From Sphingomonas sp. Leaf10 (GTDB taxonomy: Bacteria > Pseudomonadota > Alphaproteobacteria > Sphingomonadales > Sphingomonadaceae): a stretch of 64,000 nucleotides of DNA. Location of the stretch: contig NZ_LMKE01000001.1 in the NCBI RefSeq assembly GCF_001421245.1, forward strand, positions 813,086 through 877,085, written 5' to 3'. The notes below the pieces were generated by a model, which worked only from the letters and a program-made list of their open reading frames with translations, was not told the origin of the DNA and made no database searches. The translations under genes were made by a program, and so were the position numbers. Positions 42,350 through 53,147 of this stretch are shown piece by piece (position 1 is the stretch's first letter; every line of letters starts with the position of its first letter).

Positions 42350-42835
42350 TTACCGATAGGGCGCGTCGCTCGCAAGGTTCGCGGCAATCGCGCGTTCCCA
42401 GCGGTCACCATTCGCGAGGAGCTTGTCCTTGTGATAGATCAGCTCTTCGCGCGTTTCAGTGGCAAATTCGAAATTCGGCCCCTCAACGATCGCATCGACC
42501 GGGCAAGCCTCCTGACACAAACCGCAATAAATGCACTTGGTCATATCGATGTCGTAGCGCGTGGTGCGGCGGCTGCCATCGGCACGCGGTTCGGCCTCGA
42601 TCGTGATCGCGAGCGCCGGACATACTGCCTCGCACAGCTTGCACGCGATGCACCGCTCTTCACCATTGGGATAACGACGCAATGCGTGCTCCCCACGGAA
42701 ACGGGGTGAGATCGGGTTCTTCTCGTACGGGTAGTTGATCGTTGCCTTTGGCTTGAAGAAGTATCGCAGCGTCAGCGCGTGCGCCTTCACGAACTCCCAC
42801 AAGGTGAACGATCGGATGGTCTGGGCGATACTCAT
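42350..42835 (-). CDS. nuoI: NADH-quinone oxidoreductase subunit I
   Basis: 161 residues. Two classical 4Fe-4S motifs: [16 protein letters not shown] and [16 protein letters not shown] (about residues 59-110), carrying clusters N6a and N6b that pass electrons toward N2 in NuoB. An amphipathic N-terminus (about 1-30) anchors it to the membrane arm. Its ATG overlaps the nuoH stop by four bases. Confidence 0.97.
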   Translation of the reverse strand: MSIAQTIRSFTLWEFVKAHALTLRYFFKPKATINYPYEKNPISPRFRGEHALRRYPNGEERCIACKLCEAVCPALAITIEAEPRADGSRRTTRYDIDMTKCIYCGLCQEACPVDAIVEGPNFEFATETREELIYHKDKLLANGDRWERAIAANLASDAPYR

Positions 42836-43887
42836 GCTGGCAATCCTACGCGCTGGATCATCAACCAGCCCGACACGAGAAAAACGAAGGTCAGCGATAG
42901 CGGCAGGAAGATCTTCCAGCCCAACCGCATCAGCTGGTCATAGCGATACCGCGGCACCGTCGCCTTGATCCAGCTGAACACGAAGAAGAAGAAGAAGGTC
43001 TTCGCCAGGAACCAGATGATGCCCGGTACGAAATAGAGCGGTGCCCAATCGACCGGCGGCAGCCAGCCACCCCAGAACAGCAGCGCGTTGAGCGCACACA
43101 TCAGGATGACGTTGGCATATTCACCGAGCCAGAACAGCGCGAACGCCATCGACGAATATTCCGTCTGATAGCCCGCGACCAGTTCCGATTCCGCCTCCGT
43201 CAGATCGAACGGCGCACGCGCGGTTTCGGCGAGCGACGAAATCAGGAACACCACCGCCATCGGGAACAACAGCGGGTTGAATCCGAAGCCGTTGATGAAG
43301 CCGAAGATATGCGCACGTTGTTCGAGGACGATCGTCGTCAGGTTGAACGACCCGGCCCACAGTACCACCGCGATAAGCACAAAACCGATCGCAACTTCAT
43401 AGCTGACCATCTGCGCGGCAGCACGAAGCGCCGAATAGAAAGGATATTTCGAGTTGGACGCCCAGCCCGAAATGATGACGCCATACACCCCCAGCGACGA
43501 TGCCGCGAGAATGTAGAGCAGGCCGACATTGATGTCCGCCACCACCACGCCGACATCGAACGGGATCACCGCCCACACGATCAATGCAACCGTAAAGGTG
43601 ATGATCGGTGCGAGCAGGAACAGGCCACGATTGGCCGAGGACGGCACGATCGTTTCCTGCAGGAACACCTTCAAACCGTCGGCGAACGACTGCAGCAGAC
43701 CCAGCGGACCGACGACGTTCGGACCGCGACGCAGCGCCATCGCCGCCCAGATCTTGCGATCGGCGTAGATGATCATCGCCACCGCCAGCATCAGCGGCAG
43801 CGCGATGACCAGAATGCCGACCAGCGTGGCGACGGTCCACGCCCAGCCATAGGGCAGACCGACGGTAGTTTCGAAAAACGAGGTCAC
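42832..43887 (-). CDS. nuoH: NADH-quinone oxidoreductase subunit H
   Basis: 351 residues from GTG 43887, which overlaps the nuoG stop (GTGA); the open frame upstream of this codon belongs to nuoG. Eight or so helices. Quinone-chamber features: [56 protein letters not shown] and [20 protein letters not shown]. It holds the quinone entry tunnel between the hydrophilic and membrane arms. Confidence 0.96.
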   Translation of the reverse strand: MTSFFETTVGLPYGWAWTVATLVGILVIALPLMLAVAMIIYADRKIWAAMALRRGPNVVGPLGLLQSFADGLKVFLQETIVPSSANRGLFLLAPIITFTVALIVWAVIPFDVGVVVADINVGLLYILAASSLGVYGVIISGWASNSKYPFYSALRAAAQMVSYEVAIGFVLIAVVLWAGSFNLTTIVLEQRAHIFGFINGFGFNPLLFPMAVVFLISSLAETARAPFDLTEAESELVAGYQTEYSSMAFALFWLGEYANVILMCALNALLFWGGWLPPVDWAPLYFVPGIIWFLAKTFFFFFVFSWIKATVPRYRYDQLMRLGWKIFLPLSLTFVFLVSGWLMIQRVGLPA

Positions 43888-45899
43888 TCGGCGGCCTCCG
43901 CGAAATCCTGGCCATGGACAAGTTCGGCCGAACAACGCTGCATCGTCGGGCTGGCCCGGCAGATCGCGTTGGTCAGATAGAAGTCGGTCACCGGGTAGGC
44001 CACCGTGCCCGACGCCTTAGCGTCGAGTGCCGGCGGGTTCCAGTCAAACCGTACCAGTCCTTCGCGTCCAAGCGCAGGCACCGCCGCCGCCATCGCCGCG
44101 CGCACGCCGGCGAAATCGTCGAACGGCAGCGTCACGCCGAGTACTTCGGCTAGTGCGCGGAAGATCGTCCAATCCTCGCGAGCGTCGCCCGGCGCGAATA
44201 CCGCACGGTCGCCGCGCTGTACGCGACCTTCCATATTGACGTAGGTGCCTGCCTTTTCGGCATAGCTCGCACCCGGCAGAACGATGTCCGCCGCCGCCGC
44301 ACCCTTGTCGCCATGATGGCCGATATACACCTTGGTCGCACCGGCGAACTTGGTGAAATCGACTTCGTCGGCACCGAGGAAGAACACCAGCTTCGGGTTC
44401 GCCGCGACGATATCGGCAATACCACCCGCCTGCGCATAACCCAGCATCAATGCGCCCATGCGAGCGGCAGCCAAGTGAACGACGTTGAAGCCGTTCCAAG
44501 CCGTGCCGTCTTCCAGAGAGCGGACCAGATTGCCGTCCTGTGCGAGCTTCAGCGCCGCGCCATGACCGTCCTTCAGCGCCGCCGGTCCGACGATGACCAT
44601 CGGCTGCTTGGCCGCGTCCATCGCTTCCGCCGCGCGATCGGGCAGACCGCCGAGCAGCCCCAGATCGTCGCCCAGCCATTCCGCTTTGTAGGTCAGATCG
44701 ACTTTTGGCCCGATCGCGAAGACGCGTGCGCCCTTCTTGATCGCCTTGCGGACGCGGGTGTTGATGAGCGGCGCTTCGTGGCGCAGGTCGGTGCCAACCA
44801 GCAGGATCGCATCGGCATCCTCGACACCCGCGATCGTCGAATTGAACGCAACCGCACCGAGGTTGGTGACGTCATAGTCCATGCCCGTCTGCCGCCCTTC
44901 GAGAAGCGACGAGCCGAGCGCGTTCACCAGCGCCTTGGCAGCGAACATCGTCTCGCAATCGAGGAGGTCGCCCGCGATCGCCGCAACCGACGACCCTGCG
45001 TTGGCTGCCGCGATCGCTGCGAAGGCGTCATCCCATTCGGCCGCGACCAGCTTGCCGTCCTTGCGGACATAAGGCTTGTCGAGACGACGACGGACCAGAC
45101 CATCGACCGCATGACGCGTCTTGTCGTGCGCCCATTCCTCGTTCACGTCTTCGTTGATGCGCGGCACGCAACGCAGCACCTGCCGGCCCCGGCTGTCCAG
45201 GCGAATGTTGGTGCCGACCGCATCCATTACGTCGATGGCGAGCGTCTTTTTCAGCTCCCACGGACGCGCCTCGAACGCATAAGGCTTCGACGTCAGCGCA
45301 CCGACCGGACACAGATCGACGATATTACCCGACAGTTCACTCGACACGGCCTGTTCGAGATAGCTGGTGATCTGCATATTCTCGCCGCGATAAATCGCGC
45401 CGATTTCCTCGACCCCTGCGACTTCCTCGGCAAAGCGGATGCAGCGCGTGCACTGGATACAGCGGGTCATGACCGTTTTTACGATCGGACCCATATATTT
45501 CTCGGTGACCGCGCGCTTGTTCTCGTCATAGCGCGAGCGGCCGCGGCCATAGGCGACCGACTGGTCCTGCAGATCGCACTCGCCACCCTGATCGCAGATC
45601 GGGCAATCGAGCGGATGGTTGATCAGCAGGAATTCCATCACGCCTTCGCGCGCGGCCTTCACCATCGCGCTGTCGGTGCGGATTTCCTGATTGTCGGCGG
45701 CGGGCAGCGCGCACGATGCCTGTGGCTTGGGCGGCCCCGGCTTCACCTCGACCAGACACATCCGGCAATTGCCGGCGATCGACAGCCGTTCGTGATAGCA
45801 GAAACGCGGAATTTCCTTCCCCGCCGCTTCGCAAGCCTGAAGAACCGTCGCGCCCTGCGGCACTTCGACTTCGACCCCGTCTACTTTTACCTTCGGCAT
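43884..45899 (-). CDS. nuoG: NADH-quinone oxidoreductase subunit G
   Basis: 671 residues from ATG 45899, overlapping the nuoF TAA by one base. N-terminal 2Fe-2S ferredoxin domain ([20 protein letters not shown]), the His/Cys cluster region ([16 protein letters not shown]), a further 4Fe-4S site ([20 protein letters not shown], later [15 protein letters not shown]), then a molybdopterin-oxidoreductase-like domain that has lost cofactor function. The electron-relay chain of complex I passes through it. Confidence 0.96.
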   Translation of the reverse strand: MPKVKVDGVEVEVPQGATVLQACEAAGKEIPRFCYHERLSIAGNCRMCLVEVKPGPPKPQASCALPAADNQEIRTDSAMVKAAREGVMEFLLINHPLDCPICDQGGECDLQDQSVAYGRGRSRYDENKRAVTEKYMGPIVKTVMTRCIQCTRCIRFAEEVAGVEEIGAIYRGENMQITSYLEQAVSSELSGNIVDLCPVGALTSKPYAFEARPWELKKTLAIDVMDAVGTNIRLDSRGRQVLRCVPRINEDVNEEWAHDKTRHAVDGLVRRRLDKPYVRKDGKLVAAEWDDAFAAIAAANAGSSVAAIAGDLLDCETMFAAKALVNALGSSLLEGRQTGMDYDVTNLGAVAFNSTIAGVEDADAILLVGTDLRHEAPLINTRVRKAIKKGARVFAIGPKVDLTYKAEWLGDDLGLLGGLPDRAAEAMDAAKQPMVIVGPAALKDGHGAALKLAQDGNLVRSLEDGTAWNGFNVVHLAAARMGALMLGYAQAGGIADIVAANPKLVFFLGADEVDFTKFAGATKVYIGHHGDKGAAAADIVLPGASYAEKAGTYVNMEGRVQRGDRAVFAPGDAREDWTIFRALAEVLGVTLPFDDFAGVRAAMAAAVPALGREGLVRFDWNPPALDAKASGTVAYPVTDFYLTNAICRASPTMQRCSAELVHGQDFAEAAE

Positions 45900-47203
45900 T
45901 ATTCGGCCGCTTCCATCATGGGCGACATGCCGCCGCCGCGCTTCTCGTTGATCCGCCGTTCGATTTCGGGGCGGAAATTCTTGATGAGGCCCTGGATCGG
46001 CCACGCCGCCGCGTCGCCCAGCGCGCAGATGGTATGACCTTCGACCTGCTTCGTGACCTGCTGCAGCATGTCGATTTCGGAGATGTCGGCGTCGCCGGTG
46101 CGCAGCCGTTCCATCACCCGCCACATCCAGCCCGTGCCTTCACGGCACGGCGTGCACTGGCCGCAGCTTTCATGCTTGTAGAAATAGCTGAGGCGACTGA
46201 TCGCGCGGACGACATCGGTAGACTTGTCCATGACGATCACCGCCGCCGTACCGAGACCCGATCCGACCGCCTTGAGGCCATCAAAATCCATCGGCGCGTC
46301 GATGATGTGCTCTGCCTTGACCAGCGGCACCGACGATCCGCCGGGGATCACGCACAGTAGATTGTCCCAGCCACCGCGAATGCCGCCGCAATGCTTTTCG
46401 ATCAGCTCGCGGAACGGGATGCTCATCGCTTCCTCGACCACGCAGGGCCGGTTCACATGGCCGCTGATCTGGAACAACTTGGTCCCGCGGTTATTTTCCG
46501 CGCCGAAGCTGGCGAACCATTCGGGGCTGCGGCGCAGGATCGTCGGGACGACCGCAATCGATTCGACGTTGTTGACTGTCGTCGGGCAGCCATAGAGACC
46601 CGCGCCGGCCGGGAACGGCGGCTTCAAGCGAGGCTGGCCCTTCTTGCCCTCGAGGCTTTCCAGCATCGCGGTCTCTTCGCCGCAGATATAGGCGCCAGCA
46701 CCACGATGCGCGAACACGTCGAAATCATAGCCCGACCCGCAAGCATTCTTGCCGAGCAGGCCCTTGGCATAGGCTTCTGCAATCGCCGCGAACAGCGTCT
46801 CGGCCTCGCGAATATATTCGCCGCGGATATAGATATAGGCCGCCCGCGCGCGCATTGCGAAGCCCGCAACCAGCGCGCCTTCGATCAGCTTGTGTGGATC
46901 GTGGCGGATGATCTCGCGGTCCTTGCACGAGCCGGGTTCGGATTCGTCCGCATTAATAACCAGGAAGTTCGGCCGGTCGGGCTTGGGCGCCTTCGGCATG
47001 AACGACCATTTGGTTCCGGTCGGGAACCCTGCCCCGCCGCGCCCACGCAGACCCGATGCCTTGATCCGGTCGATGATCGTGTCGGGACCAAGCTGCAACA
47101 GCGCCTTGGTATTGTCCCAGTCGCCCCGCATCACGGCGGCGTCGAGGTTCCACGGCTGGAACCCGTACACGTTGGTGAAGATGCGATCCTTGTCGGCCAG
47201 CAT
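45899..47203 (-). CDS. nuoF: NADH-quinone oxidoreductase subunit F
   Basis: 434 residues from ATG 47203. NADH/FMN-binding glycine motifs [18 protein letters not shown] and [29 protein letters not shown], and the 4Fe-4S N3 motif [15 protein letters not shown] near the C-terminus. It oxidises NADH and starts electron flow in complex I. A 61-codon membrane-protein gene ends two bases upstream of its start. Confidence 0.97.
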   Translation of the reverse strand: MLADKDRIFTNVYGFQPWNLDAAVMRGDWDNTKALLQLGPDTIIDRIKASGLRGRGGAGFPTGTKWSFMPKAPKPDRPNFLVINADESEPGSCKDREIIRHDPHKLIEGALVAGFAMRARAAYIYIRGEYIREAETLFAAIAEAYAKGLLGKNACGSGYDFDVFAHRGAGAYICGEETAMLESLEGKKGQPRLKPPFPAGAGLYGCPTTVNNVESIAVVPTILRRSPEWFASFGAENNRGTKLFQISGHVNRPCVVEEAMSIPFRELIEKHCGGIRGGWDNLLCVIPGGSSVPLVKAEHIIDAPMDFDGLKAVGSGLGTAAVIVMDKSTDVVRAISRLSYFYKHESCGQCTPCREGTGWMWRVMERLRTGDADISEIDMLQQVTKQVEGHTICALGDAAAWPIQGLIKNFRPEIERRINEKRGGGMSPMMEAAE

Positions 47204-47205
47204 CC

Positions 47206-47391
47206 TTATCGTCCCTTCCCGATCGCCTTTTCGGCGACAAAATAAACGGCAACCATCACCGCGATCCCGATGGCGATGCCGAGCAGCTTCAGCGCGCCGA
47301 CGAACAGTTCGAGCGCGATCCACAACACGACGATGCCGACCAGCACCGCGATCAACAGGCTGCCCAGCGCCTTCACGAAGCCGTGCCCCAT
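47206..47391 (-). CDS. 61-residue membrane protein inside the nuo operon
   Basis: 61 residues: [10 protein letters not shown] then two nearly continuous hydrophobic helices (about 10-33 and 35-55: [40 protein letters not shown]) and a basic end. It starts at ATG 47391, 19 bases inside the end of nuoE, and ends two bases before nuoF, so it is likely translated with them. It is not one of the canonical 14 subunits. I do not recognise the family. An accessory or assembly protein for complex I is a guess from position only. Confidence 0.68.
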   Translation of the reverse strand: MGHGFVKALGSLLIAVLVGIVVLWIALELFVGALKLLGIAIGIAVMVAVYFVAEKAIGKGR

Positions 47392-48053
47392 TCGGACCGG
47401 TAATCGTGGTTCTCGGTCATCATCACCGCCAGATTGGTCGGTTCGCCGACCGGTTCGACCGTATGCCGTCCCGGTTCCTGCGTGCCTGGCTTGGGCGTCT
47501 CACCCCGCGCCAGCGCCTCGAGGATCGCCGTCGTGCGGTCATAGTCGAGATCTTCGTAATTGTCGTCGTTGATCTGGACCATCGGAGCCGACGCACAGTT
47601 ACCCATGCACTCGACCTCGGTCAGCGTGAACAAGCCGTCTGGCGTGGTCTTTCCCTTCACCAGCCCGCGATTCTTGCACGCCGCGAAGACGTCGTCCGAT
47701 CCGCGCAACATGCACGGCGTCGTGCCGCAGACCTGGACGTGATAACGGCCAACCGGCGCGAGGTTGAACATCGTGTAGAAGGTCGCGACCTCGTACACCC
47801 GCATATACGGCATTTGGAGTTCGCGCGCGATGAACTCGATCACCGGCACCGGCAGCCAGCCCTGTGTGTGTGTTTCCGCCCCGACCTGCCGCTGGGCAAG
47901 ATCGAGGAACGGGATCGTGCATGACTGCTGCCGCCCTTCGGGATAGCGCGCGACGATTTCGCGCGCCTTCTCGGCATTGGCGGGGTTCCAGGCGAAATTG
48001 CCCCAGCGCGCGCGGACCTCCGCTTCGTCGGGGATGTTGGGGGCGTCAGCCAT
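47373..48053 (-). CDS. nuoE: NADH-quinone oxidoreductase subunit E
   Basis: 226 residues. Thioredoxin-like 2Fe-2S subunit with the cluster ligands in [17 protein letters not shown] and [20 protein letters not shown], preceded by the helical N-terminus ([20 protein letters not shown]). The last 45 residues form a Pro/Thr/Glu tail longer than in E. coli NuoE. It starts at ATG 48053, overlapping the stop of the NTF2-like gene by one base, and its end overlaps the small membrane-protein gene. Confidence 0.96.
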   Translation of the reverse strand: MADAPNIPDEAEVRARWGNFAWNPANAEKAREIVARYPEGRQQSCTIPFLDLAQRQVGAETHTQGWLPVPVIEFIARELQMPYMRVYEVATFYTMFNLAPVGRYHVQVCGTTPCMLRGSDDVFAACKNRGLVKGKTTPDGLFTLTEVECMGNCASAPMVQINDDNYEDLDYDRTTAILEALARGETPKPGTQEPGRHTVEPVGEPTNLAVMMTENHDYRSEWGTAS

Positions 48054-48385
48054 CAGCGAATAAACTCCACGCGGCTGACCTTGTCGCCGCTGAACGAATA
48101 GACGGTCATCACGTCGAACGGTTCGGCATTGGTCGAGCGTTGGACTCGTTCGTGCAGCACGACACGCTCACCCAGTTCGAACGACTGCAGCACCTCGGCG
48201 TGGTTCTGCGGGAATTCGGCGAAGACCGCCGCCATCCCGCTTTCCACGCCGGCACGTCCATCGCGCACCACGTCGCCGCGATACTGCGCCTCGCAACCAT
48301 CATCGGCGAAGAACGCGGCATAGCCCACCGCATCGCGCGCGTTGTAGCGTTCCATCATCGCCATCACGGTGTCGAGACGGCTCAA
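48053..48385 (-). CDS. SnoaL/NTF2-like protein inside the nuo operon
   Basis: 110 residues if started at TTG 48385, which overlaps the nuoD TGA (TTGA) and has GGGGAG eight bases upstream; GTG 48394 is also possible. Predicted cone-shaped alpha+beta NTF2/SnoaL fold: [69 protein letters not shown]. Such proteins are small-molecule-binding or isomerase-like. It is coupled to nuoD at one end and nuoE at the other. No role in complex I is known for this fold, so its presence here is unusual. Confidence 0.75.
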   Translation of the reverse strand: MSRLDTVMAMMERYNARDAVGYAAFFADDGCEAQYRGDVVRDGRAGVESGMAAVFAEFPQNHAEVLQSFELGERVVLHERVQRSTNAEPFDVMTVYSFSGDKVSRVEFIR

Positions 48386-49605
48386 CGATCGCACTCCCCG
48401 AACACGATGTCCATCGCACCAAGGATGGCGGTGATGTCGGCGAGCATGTGCCCCTTCGACATGAAGTCCATCGCCTGCAAATGGCTGAACGCGGTCGGGC
48501 GGATCTTCACCCGGTACGGCTTGTTGCTGCCGTCCGACACCATGTAGATGCCGAATTCGCCCTTGGGGCTTTCGGTCGCGACATAGACCTCGCCGGCGGG
48601 CACATGATAGCCTTCGGTATAGAGCTTGAAGTGATGGATCAGCGCTTCCATCGACTGCTTCATCTCGCCCCGCTTCGGCGGCACGACCTTGCGATCGTCG
48701 CTCGAAATCGGGCCTTCGGGCATCTGCGCCAGACACTGCTTCATGATGCGTGCCGACTGATACACTTCCTCGACGCGGACCATGAACCGGTCGTAGCAAT
48801 CGCCGCGCGTGCCGACCGGCACGTCGAAATCGACCCGGTCATAGGCGTCGTAGGGCTGCGCCTTGCGGATATCCCAAGGAATGCCCGCGCCCCGGATCAT
48901 CGGCCCCGAGAAGCCCCAGCGCACCGCGTCTTCACGGCTGACGATCGCGATGTCGACGTTGCGCTGCTTGAAGATGCGGTTTTCAGCGACAAGGCTGATC
49001 GCGTCGCCGAACAGGCGCGGCAGACGCGTATCGAGCCATTCGGCGATATCGGTCAGCAGCTTGAGCGGAACGTCCTGACGAATGCCGCCGACGCGCAGGA
49101 AGTTCGCGTGCATCCGCGCACCCGAAGCCCGCTCGTAGAAGTTCATCGTGTCTTCGCGAAGCTCGAACATCCACAGGTTCGGCGTCATCGCGCCCACGTC
49201 CATGACATGCGAGCCGAGGTTCAGCATGTGGTTCATGATGCGGGTCAGTTCGGCGAAGAACACGCGCAGATACTGGGCGCGTAGCGGCACCTCGATATCC
49301 AGCAGCTTTTCGACCGCGAGGACGTAGCTGTGCTCCATGCACATCGGCGAGCAGTAATCGAGCCGGTCCATGTACGGCAGCGCCTGCGCGTACGTCTTGT
49401 ACTCGATCAGCTTCTCGGTACCGCGATGAAGCAGGCCGACATGCGGGTCGATCCGCTCGATGATCTCGCCGTCCAGTTCGGTGACGAGACGCAACACGCC
49501 GTGCGCCGCAGGATGCTGCGGGCCGAAATTGATCGTGTAGTTCTGAATCTCGACGTCGCCCGGTGTCGGGTTGGCGCCGTCGATCTGAGCATCGTAATCG
49601 GCCAT
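48382..49605 (-). CDS. nuoD: NADH-quinone oxidoreductase subunit D
   Basis: 407 residues, the 49-kDa subunit related to NiFe hydrogenase large subunits. [20 protein letters not shown] holds the quinone-site His; [40 protein letters not shown] and the C-terminal [33 protein letters not shown] are hallmarks. It is not fused to NuoC. Its ATG overlaps the nuoC TAA by one base. Confidence 0.97.
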   Translation of the reverse strand: MADYDAQIDGANPTPGDVEIQNYTINFGPQHPAAHGVLRLVTELDGEIIERIDPHVGLLHRGTEKLIEYKTYAQALPYMDRLDYCSPMCMEHSYVLAVEKLLDIEVPLRAQYLRVFFAELTRIMNHMLNLGSHVMDVGAMTPNLWMFELREDTMNFYERASGARMHANFLRVGGIRQDVPLKLLTDIAEWLDTRLPRLFGDAISLVAENRIFKQRNVDIAIVSREDAVRWGFSGPMIRGAGIPWDIRKAQPYDAYDRVDFDVPVGTRGDCYDRFMVRVEEVYQSARIMKQCLAQMPEGPISSDDRKVVPPKRGEMKQSMEALIHHFKLYTEGYHVPAGEVYVATESPKGEFGIYMVSDGSNKPYRVKIRPTAFSHLQAMDFMSKGHMLADITAILGAMDIVFGECDR

Positions 49606-50462
49606 TACTTGTTCTCCGCCGACTTGGTCGTCGCATCGGGCGACGGCACGTCGGGATCGACCGGCTTCGATTCGGGCTGGTTGCCGGGATGCGGCTTGCC
49701 CGCACCCGACTGCGCCGTGCTGTCGGTCGTCTTTGGCTTGTCGACCTGCGGCTCGGCGGCCTTCACATTGTCGTCGGCGCGCTTGACCTGATCGGCGGTC
49801 ACCGGTGACGGCGCGCCGGGTGCCTGCGCGACCGCAGGCTTAGGCGCTGCCGCCTTCTCGTCACCGGGCAGGACGTACTCGGCGCCTTCCCACGGACTCA
49901 TGAAATCGAAGGTGCGGAAGTCCTGCGCCAGCTTGACCGGTTCATAGACGACGCGCTTCGCCTCTTCCGAATAGCGCATCTCGACATAGCCGGTCAGCGG
50001 GAAGTCCTTGCGCAGCGGATGGCCGCGGAAGCCGTAATCGGTCAGGATGCGGCGCAGATCGGCATTGCCCGAAAAGAGCACGCCATACAGGTCGTACACT
50101 TCGCGTTCGAGCCAGCCGGCATTGTACCAGATACCCGTGACCGACGGCACCGGCTGCTCCTCGTCGGTCGTCACGCGCACGCGAATGCGGTGGTTTCGGG
50201 TCATCGACAGCAAATGATATACGACGTCGAACCGCTCGGCGCGCTCGGGATAGTCGACGCCGGCAATCTCGGCCAGCATCTCGTACTTCAGACCCGGCGT
50301 ATCGCGCAGCGTTTCCATCGCAATGACCAGACGGTCGCGGTCGACGGTCAGCGAGACTTCACCGACCAGATCCTGTGCGTGGAGCAGCATATCGCCCAGC
50401 GCGGCGGTCGCGGCGTCGATCACGCCGTCGTTGGGCGCATAACGGGGTGCAGGCGCCCTCAC
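49605..50462 (-). CDS. nuoC: NADH-quinone oxidoreductase subunit C with long C-terminal tail
   Basis: 285 residues from GTG 50462, overlapping the nuoB stop (GTGA). The first 203 residues are the 30-kDa subunit domain ([77 protein letters not shown]). The remaining 82 residues are a low-complexity Ala/Pro/Lys/Asp tail ([20 protein letters not shown] onward) that canonical NuoC proteins lack. It helps form the connection between NuoD and the peripheral arm; the tail is probably disordered. Confidence 0.95.
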   Translation of the reverse strand: MRAPAPRYAPNDGVIDAATAALGDMLLHAQDLVGEVSLTVDRDRLVIAMETLRDTPGLKYEMLAEIAGVDYPERAERFDVVYHLLSMTRNHRIRVRVTTDEEQPVPSVTGIWYNAGWLEREVYDLYGVLFSGNADLRRILTDYGFRGHPLRKDFPLTGYVEMRYSEEAKRVVYEPVKLAQDFRTFDFMSPWEGAEYVLPGDEKAAAPKPAVAQAPGAPSPVTADQVKRADDNVKAAEPQVDKPKTTDSTAQSGAGKPHPGNQPESKPVDPDVPSPDATTKSAENK

Positions 50463-51028
50463 CGTTCGATGCTCCCCGAACGGCGGATTTTCCGCTGTAG
50501 CTGCATCACGCCATAGAGCAACGCTTCGGCGGTCGGCGGGCAACCGGGGACATAGATGTCGACCGGCACCACGCGATCGCAACCGCGTACGACGCTGTAG
50601 CTATAATGGTAATAGCCGCCGCCATTCGCGCAGCTGCCCATCGAGATGACGTATTTCGGTTCCGACATCTGGTCGTACACGCGACGCAGCGCCGGGGCCA
50701 TCTTGTTGCACAAGGTACCAGCGACGATCATCACGTCGGACTGACGCGGTGAAGCGCGCGGCGCAGCGCCGAACCGTTCCATGTCATAACGGGGCATGTT
50801 GACGTGGATCATCTCGACCGCACAGCAGGCGAGGCCGAACGTCATCCACCACAGCGACCCGGTCCGCGCCCACTGGAACAGGTCTTCGGTCGAAGTGACC
50901 AGAAAGCCCTTGTCGGTGAGTTCGCCGTTCAGGTCGTTGAAGAAACCCTGATCGGGCGCCTGTACCGGCACGCCAGCGGCGTTACCCGCGCCAAAGCCAT
51001 GCGGCGGCGTCGTGAGTTCTACTCCCAT
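50459..51028 (-). CDS. nuoB: NADH-quinone oxidoreductase subunit B
   Basis: 189 residues from ATG 51028, which lies 10 bases inside the end of nuoA. The N2 cluster ligands are in [15 protein letters not shown] (adjacent Cys pair), [16 protein letters not shown] and [35 protein letters not shown] and [18 protein letters not shown] are further family marks. It passes electrons from N2 to quinone. Confidence 0.97.
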   Translation of the reverse strand: MGVELTTPPHGFGAGNAAGVPVQAPDQGFFNDLNGELTDKGFLVTSTEDLFQWARTGSLWWMTFGLACCAVEMIHVNMPRYDMERFGAAPRASPRQSDVMIVAGTLCNKMAPALRRVYDQMSEPKYVISMGSCANGGGYYHYSYSVVRGCDRVVPVDIYVPGCPPTAEALLYGVMQLQRKIRRSGSIER

Positions 51029-51393
51029 TCGAGAGCTCCCATCTTCCAAGCATATACGAGACCGAGCGCCAATTCGCCGATGAATATCATCATCGATACC
51101 CACGCGGTCCAGCCGAGGTCGAAAACCGAGACTGCCCAAGGGTACAGGAACGCTGCTTCAAGATCGAAGATGATGAACAGGATCGCGACCAGATAGAAGC
51201 GAACGTCATACTGGCTGCGCGAATCCTCGAACGCGGGAAAGCCGCACTCATATTCGGTCAGTTTTTCCGGCGTCGGCTTGTGCGAACCGGTAAAGCGCGA
51301 CGCCACCATCGGCAGCACGACGAACGCCGTCGACAGCACCAGGGCGACGCCCAGGAACATCAGGATCGGCAGATATTGCGACAGGTCGACCAA
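51019..51393 (-). CDS. nuoA: NADH-quinone oxidoreductase subunit A
   Basis: 124 residues from TTG 51393 ([20 protein letters not shown]), giving the standard length. Three transmembrane helices and the conserved loop [20 protein letters not shown] with the quinone-region Cys, then [20 protein letters not shown]. It is the first gene of the nuo operon; the 208 bases upstream contain a Fur-box-like palindrome at 51473-51487. Confidence 0.95.
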   Translation of the reverse strand: MVDLSQYLPILMFLGVALVLSTAFVVLPMVASRFTGSHKPTPEKLTEYECGFPAFEDSRSQYDVRFYLVAILFIIFDLEAAFLYPWAVSVFDLGWTAWVSMMIFIGELALGLVYAWKMGALEWE

Positions 51394-51472
51394 GGCAGGG
51401 TCTCTCGCGGTTGCGGTATGAATGGAGCCGGCTTTAGGCCGATGGTGCGGGGGCATCAAGGGCGGAACAGGA

Positions 51473-51487
51473 TGAGAATCACTCTCA
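51473..51487. promoter_or_regulatory. Fur-box-like palindrome upstream of nuoA
   Basis: TGAGAAT-C-ACTCTCA is a 7-1-7 inverted repeat with one mismatched pair. In its 19-base context (GATGAGAATCACTCTCAAT) it agrees at 16 of 19 positions with the classical Fur-box form AATGAGAATCATTCTCATT. It lies 80-94 bases before the nuoA start codon, a plausible place for an iron-responsive operator over the nuo promoter. Binding is an inference. Confidence 0.55.
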
Positions 51488-51601
51488 ATTCCGCCAATGC
51501 CGAGCACGTAGCACGCCGTAGCACCGCACGGCTCCAGCGCGGGGCTATGACAACATGCCCTTCCCTGCCCATCCGACACCATGGACAGGGTGATACGCGC
51601 G

Positions 51602-52417
51602 TTAGCGGAGCGCGCCGGCGACCAGCTTGTGCAGGCGGGTCTGCATCTGTTCGTTGCTGGCCAGCACCTCACCCTTTTCATAGGCGCGGTCGGCACCGCG
51701 ATAGTCGGTGACGAAGCCGCCGGCTTCCTTCACCAGCAACATGCCCGCCGCGATGTCCCACTTCTTCAGGCCCGATTCCCAGAAGCCGTCGAACCGGCCG
51801 GCGGCGACATAGGCCAGGTCGAGCGCTGCTGCGCCGAACCGGCGGATGCCCGCGACTTCGGGAGCGACCGCACCGAAGATGCGGGTCCATTCGCTGAAGT
51901 TGCCGTGGCCGAGGAACGGGATGCCGGTCGCGATCAGCGCCTCGGACAGGTCGCGCCGCGACGACACCCGCAGCCGCTGTCCCTGCAACCATGCCCCCCG
52001 ACCCTTTTCGGCCCAGAAGCCTTCGTCAGTGATCGGGTTATAGACCATGGCGGTCGTAATCTCGGGCTTGCCGCCGACGCCGTTCGGCTCCTCGACCGCG
52101 ACCGAGATCGCGAAGTGCGGGATGCCGTGCAGGAAGTTGGTAGTGCCATCGAGCGGATCGACGATCCAGCGCGGCTTGGTCGGGTCGCCGGCGATTTCGC
52201 CGCCCTCTTCCAGCAACATGCCCCAGTCGGGACGCGCCTTGCGCAGTTCCTCGACCAGCGTTTCCTCGGCGCGCTTGTCGGCCATCGACACGAAGTCGGC
52301 CGGACCCTTGCGGCTGACCTGAAGATGCTGGACCTCGCCGAAGTCGCGGCGCAGGCGCGGGCCGGTCTTGCGGACGGCGCGTTCGATGACGGTGATGAGG
52401 CCGGACTGGGCGGACAT
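51602..52417 (-). CDS. suhB: inositol monophosphatase family protein
   Basis: 271 residues. The metal-binding signatures of the family are intact: MLLEEGGEIAGDPTKPRW, WIVDPLDGTTNFLHGIPHFA (DPxDGT) and the C-terminal KWDIAAGMLLVKEAGGFVTD (WDxAAG). It hydrolyses inositol phosphates; SuhB in E. coli also binds the rRNA antitermination complex. It lies downstream of efp on the minus strand and upstream of the nuo control region. Confidence 0.93.
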   Translation of the reverse strand: MSAQSGLITVIERAVRKTGPRLRRDFGEVQHLQVSRKGPADFVSMADKRAEETLVEELRKARPDWGMLLEEGGEIAGDPTKPRWIVDPLDGTTNFLHGIPHFAISVAVEEPNGVGGKPEITTAMVYNPITDEGFWAEKGRGAWLQGQRLRVSSRRDLSEALIATGIPFLGHGNFSEWTRIFGAVAPEVAGIRRFGAAALDLAYVAAGRFDGFWESGLKKWDIAAGMLLVKEAGGFVTDYRGADRAYEKGEVLASNEQMQTRLHKLVAGALR

Positions 52418-52441
52418 TTCTTCTATTCCTATGACTTCTTT

Positions 52442-52482
52442 GTAGCGACACGGGCAAAGCCCGTGCCGTCGGTCGCTGCTAC
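52442..52482. other. nested hairpin between efp and suhB
   Basis: CACGGGC-AAA-GCCCGTG (52449-52465) is a perfect 7-bp hairpin, and GTAGC at 52442-52446 pairs with GCTAC at 52478-52482 outside it. No T run follows on the minus strand, so it is either a dispersed repeat or a weak terminator after efp. Confidence 0.45.
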
Positions 52483-52545
52483 GCGCGCCGGCCGGGCTTG
52501 CGGATCGGGGAGATAGCTACGCTGTCCCCTCTCGTCCGCCGCGCC

Positions 52546-53109
52546 TCAGTCCGCCCTTCTGACATACGTCTGCTCATAGACATCAACCACGATCCGCGTG
52601 CCGGCGGCAATGTGCGGCGGAACCATCACACGGACGCCATTGTCGAGTACGGCGGGCTTGTAGGACGACGATGCTGTCTGCCCCTTCACCACCGCATCGG
52701 CCTCGACGATCGTCGCTTCAATCGTGTCGGGCAGCTGGACGCTGATCGCTTCATCGTCATACATTTCCATGACGACATCCATGCCGTCCTGAAGAAAGGC
52801 AGCGGCGTCACCGAGCAGGTCGCGGGCGAGTGTGACCTGATCATAGGTGATCTTGTCCATGAATACCAACGTGTCGCCTTCGGGATACAGGAACTGGAAA
52901 TCCTTCGTATCCAGCCGGATGCGCTCGACCGTCTCGGCCGAACGGAAGCGGACATTGTTCTTGCGGCCATCGCGCAGGTTCTTCATTTCGACCTGCATAT
53001 AGGCGCCGCCCTTGCCCGGCTGCGTATGCTGGATCTTCACCGCGCGCCAGATGCCGCCTTCATATTCGATGATGTTGCCGGGGCGAATGTCGACGCCGCT
53101 GATCTTCAT
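52546..53109 (-). CDS. efp: translation elongation factor P
   Basis: 187 residues, the normal EF-P length, from ATG 53109. KOW-like N-terminal domain with the modification loop [20 protein letters not shown]; Lys in PGKGG is the residue that would be modified by an EpmA-type pathway. Two OB domains follow ([40 protein letters not shown], ending [10 protein letters not shown]). It relieves ribosome stalling at polyproline; the Pro-rich tail of the 12458-12769 protein is a possible client in this window. Confidence 0.96.
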   Translation of the reverse strand: MKISGVDIRPGNIIEYEGGIWRAVKIQHTQPGKGGAYMQVEMKNLRDGRKNNVRFRSAETVERIRLDTKDFQFLYPEGDTLVFMDKITYDQVTLARDLLGDAAAFLQDGMDVVMEMYDDEAISVQLPDTIEATIVEADAVVKGQTASSSYKPAVLDNGVRVMVPPHIAAGTRIVVDVYEQTYVRRAD

Positions 53110-53147
53110 GACGAACCATACCTGTTGGAAAGAGCGAAGCTGCGCCC

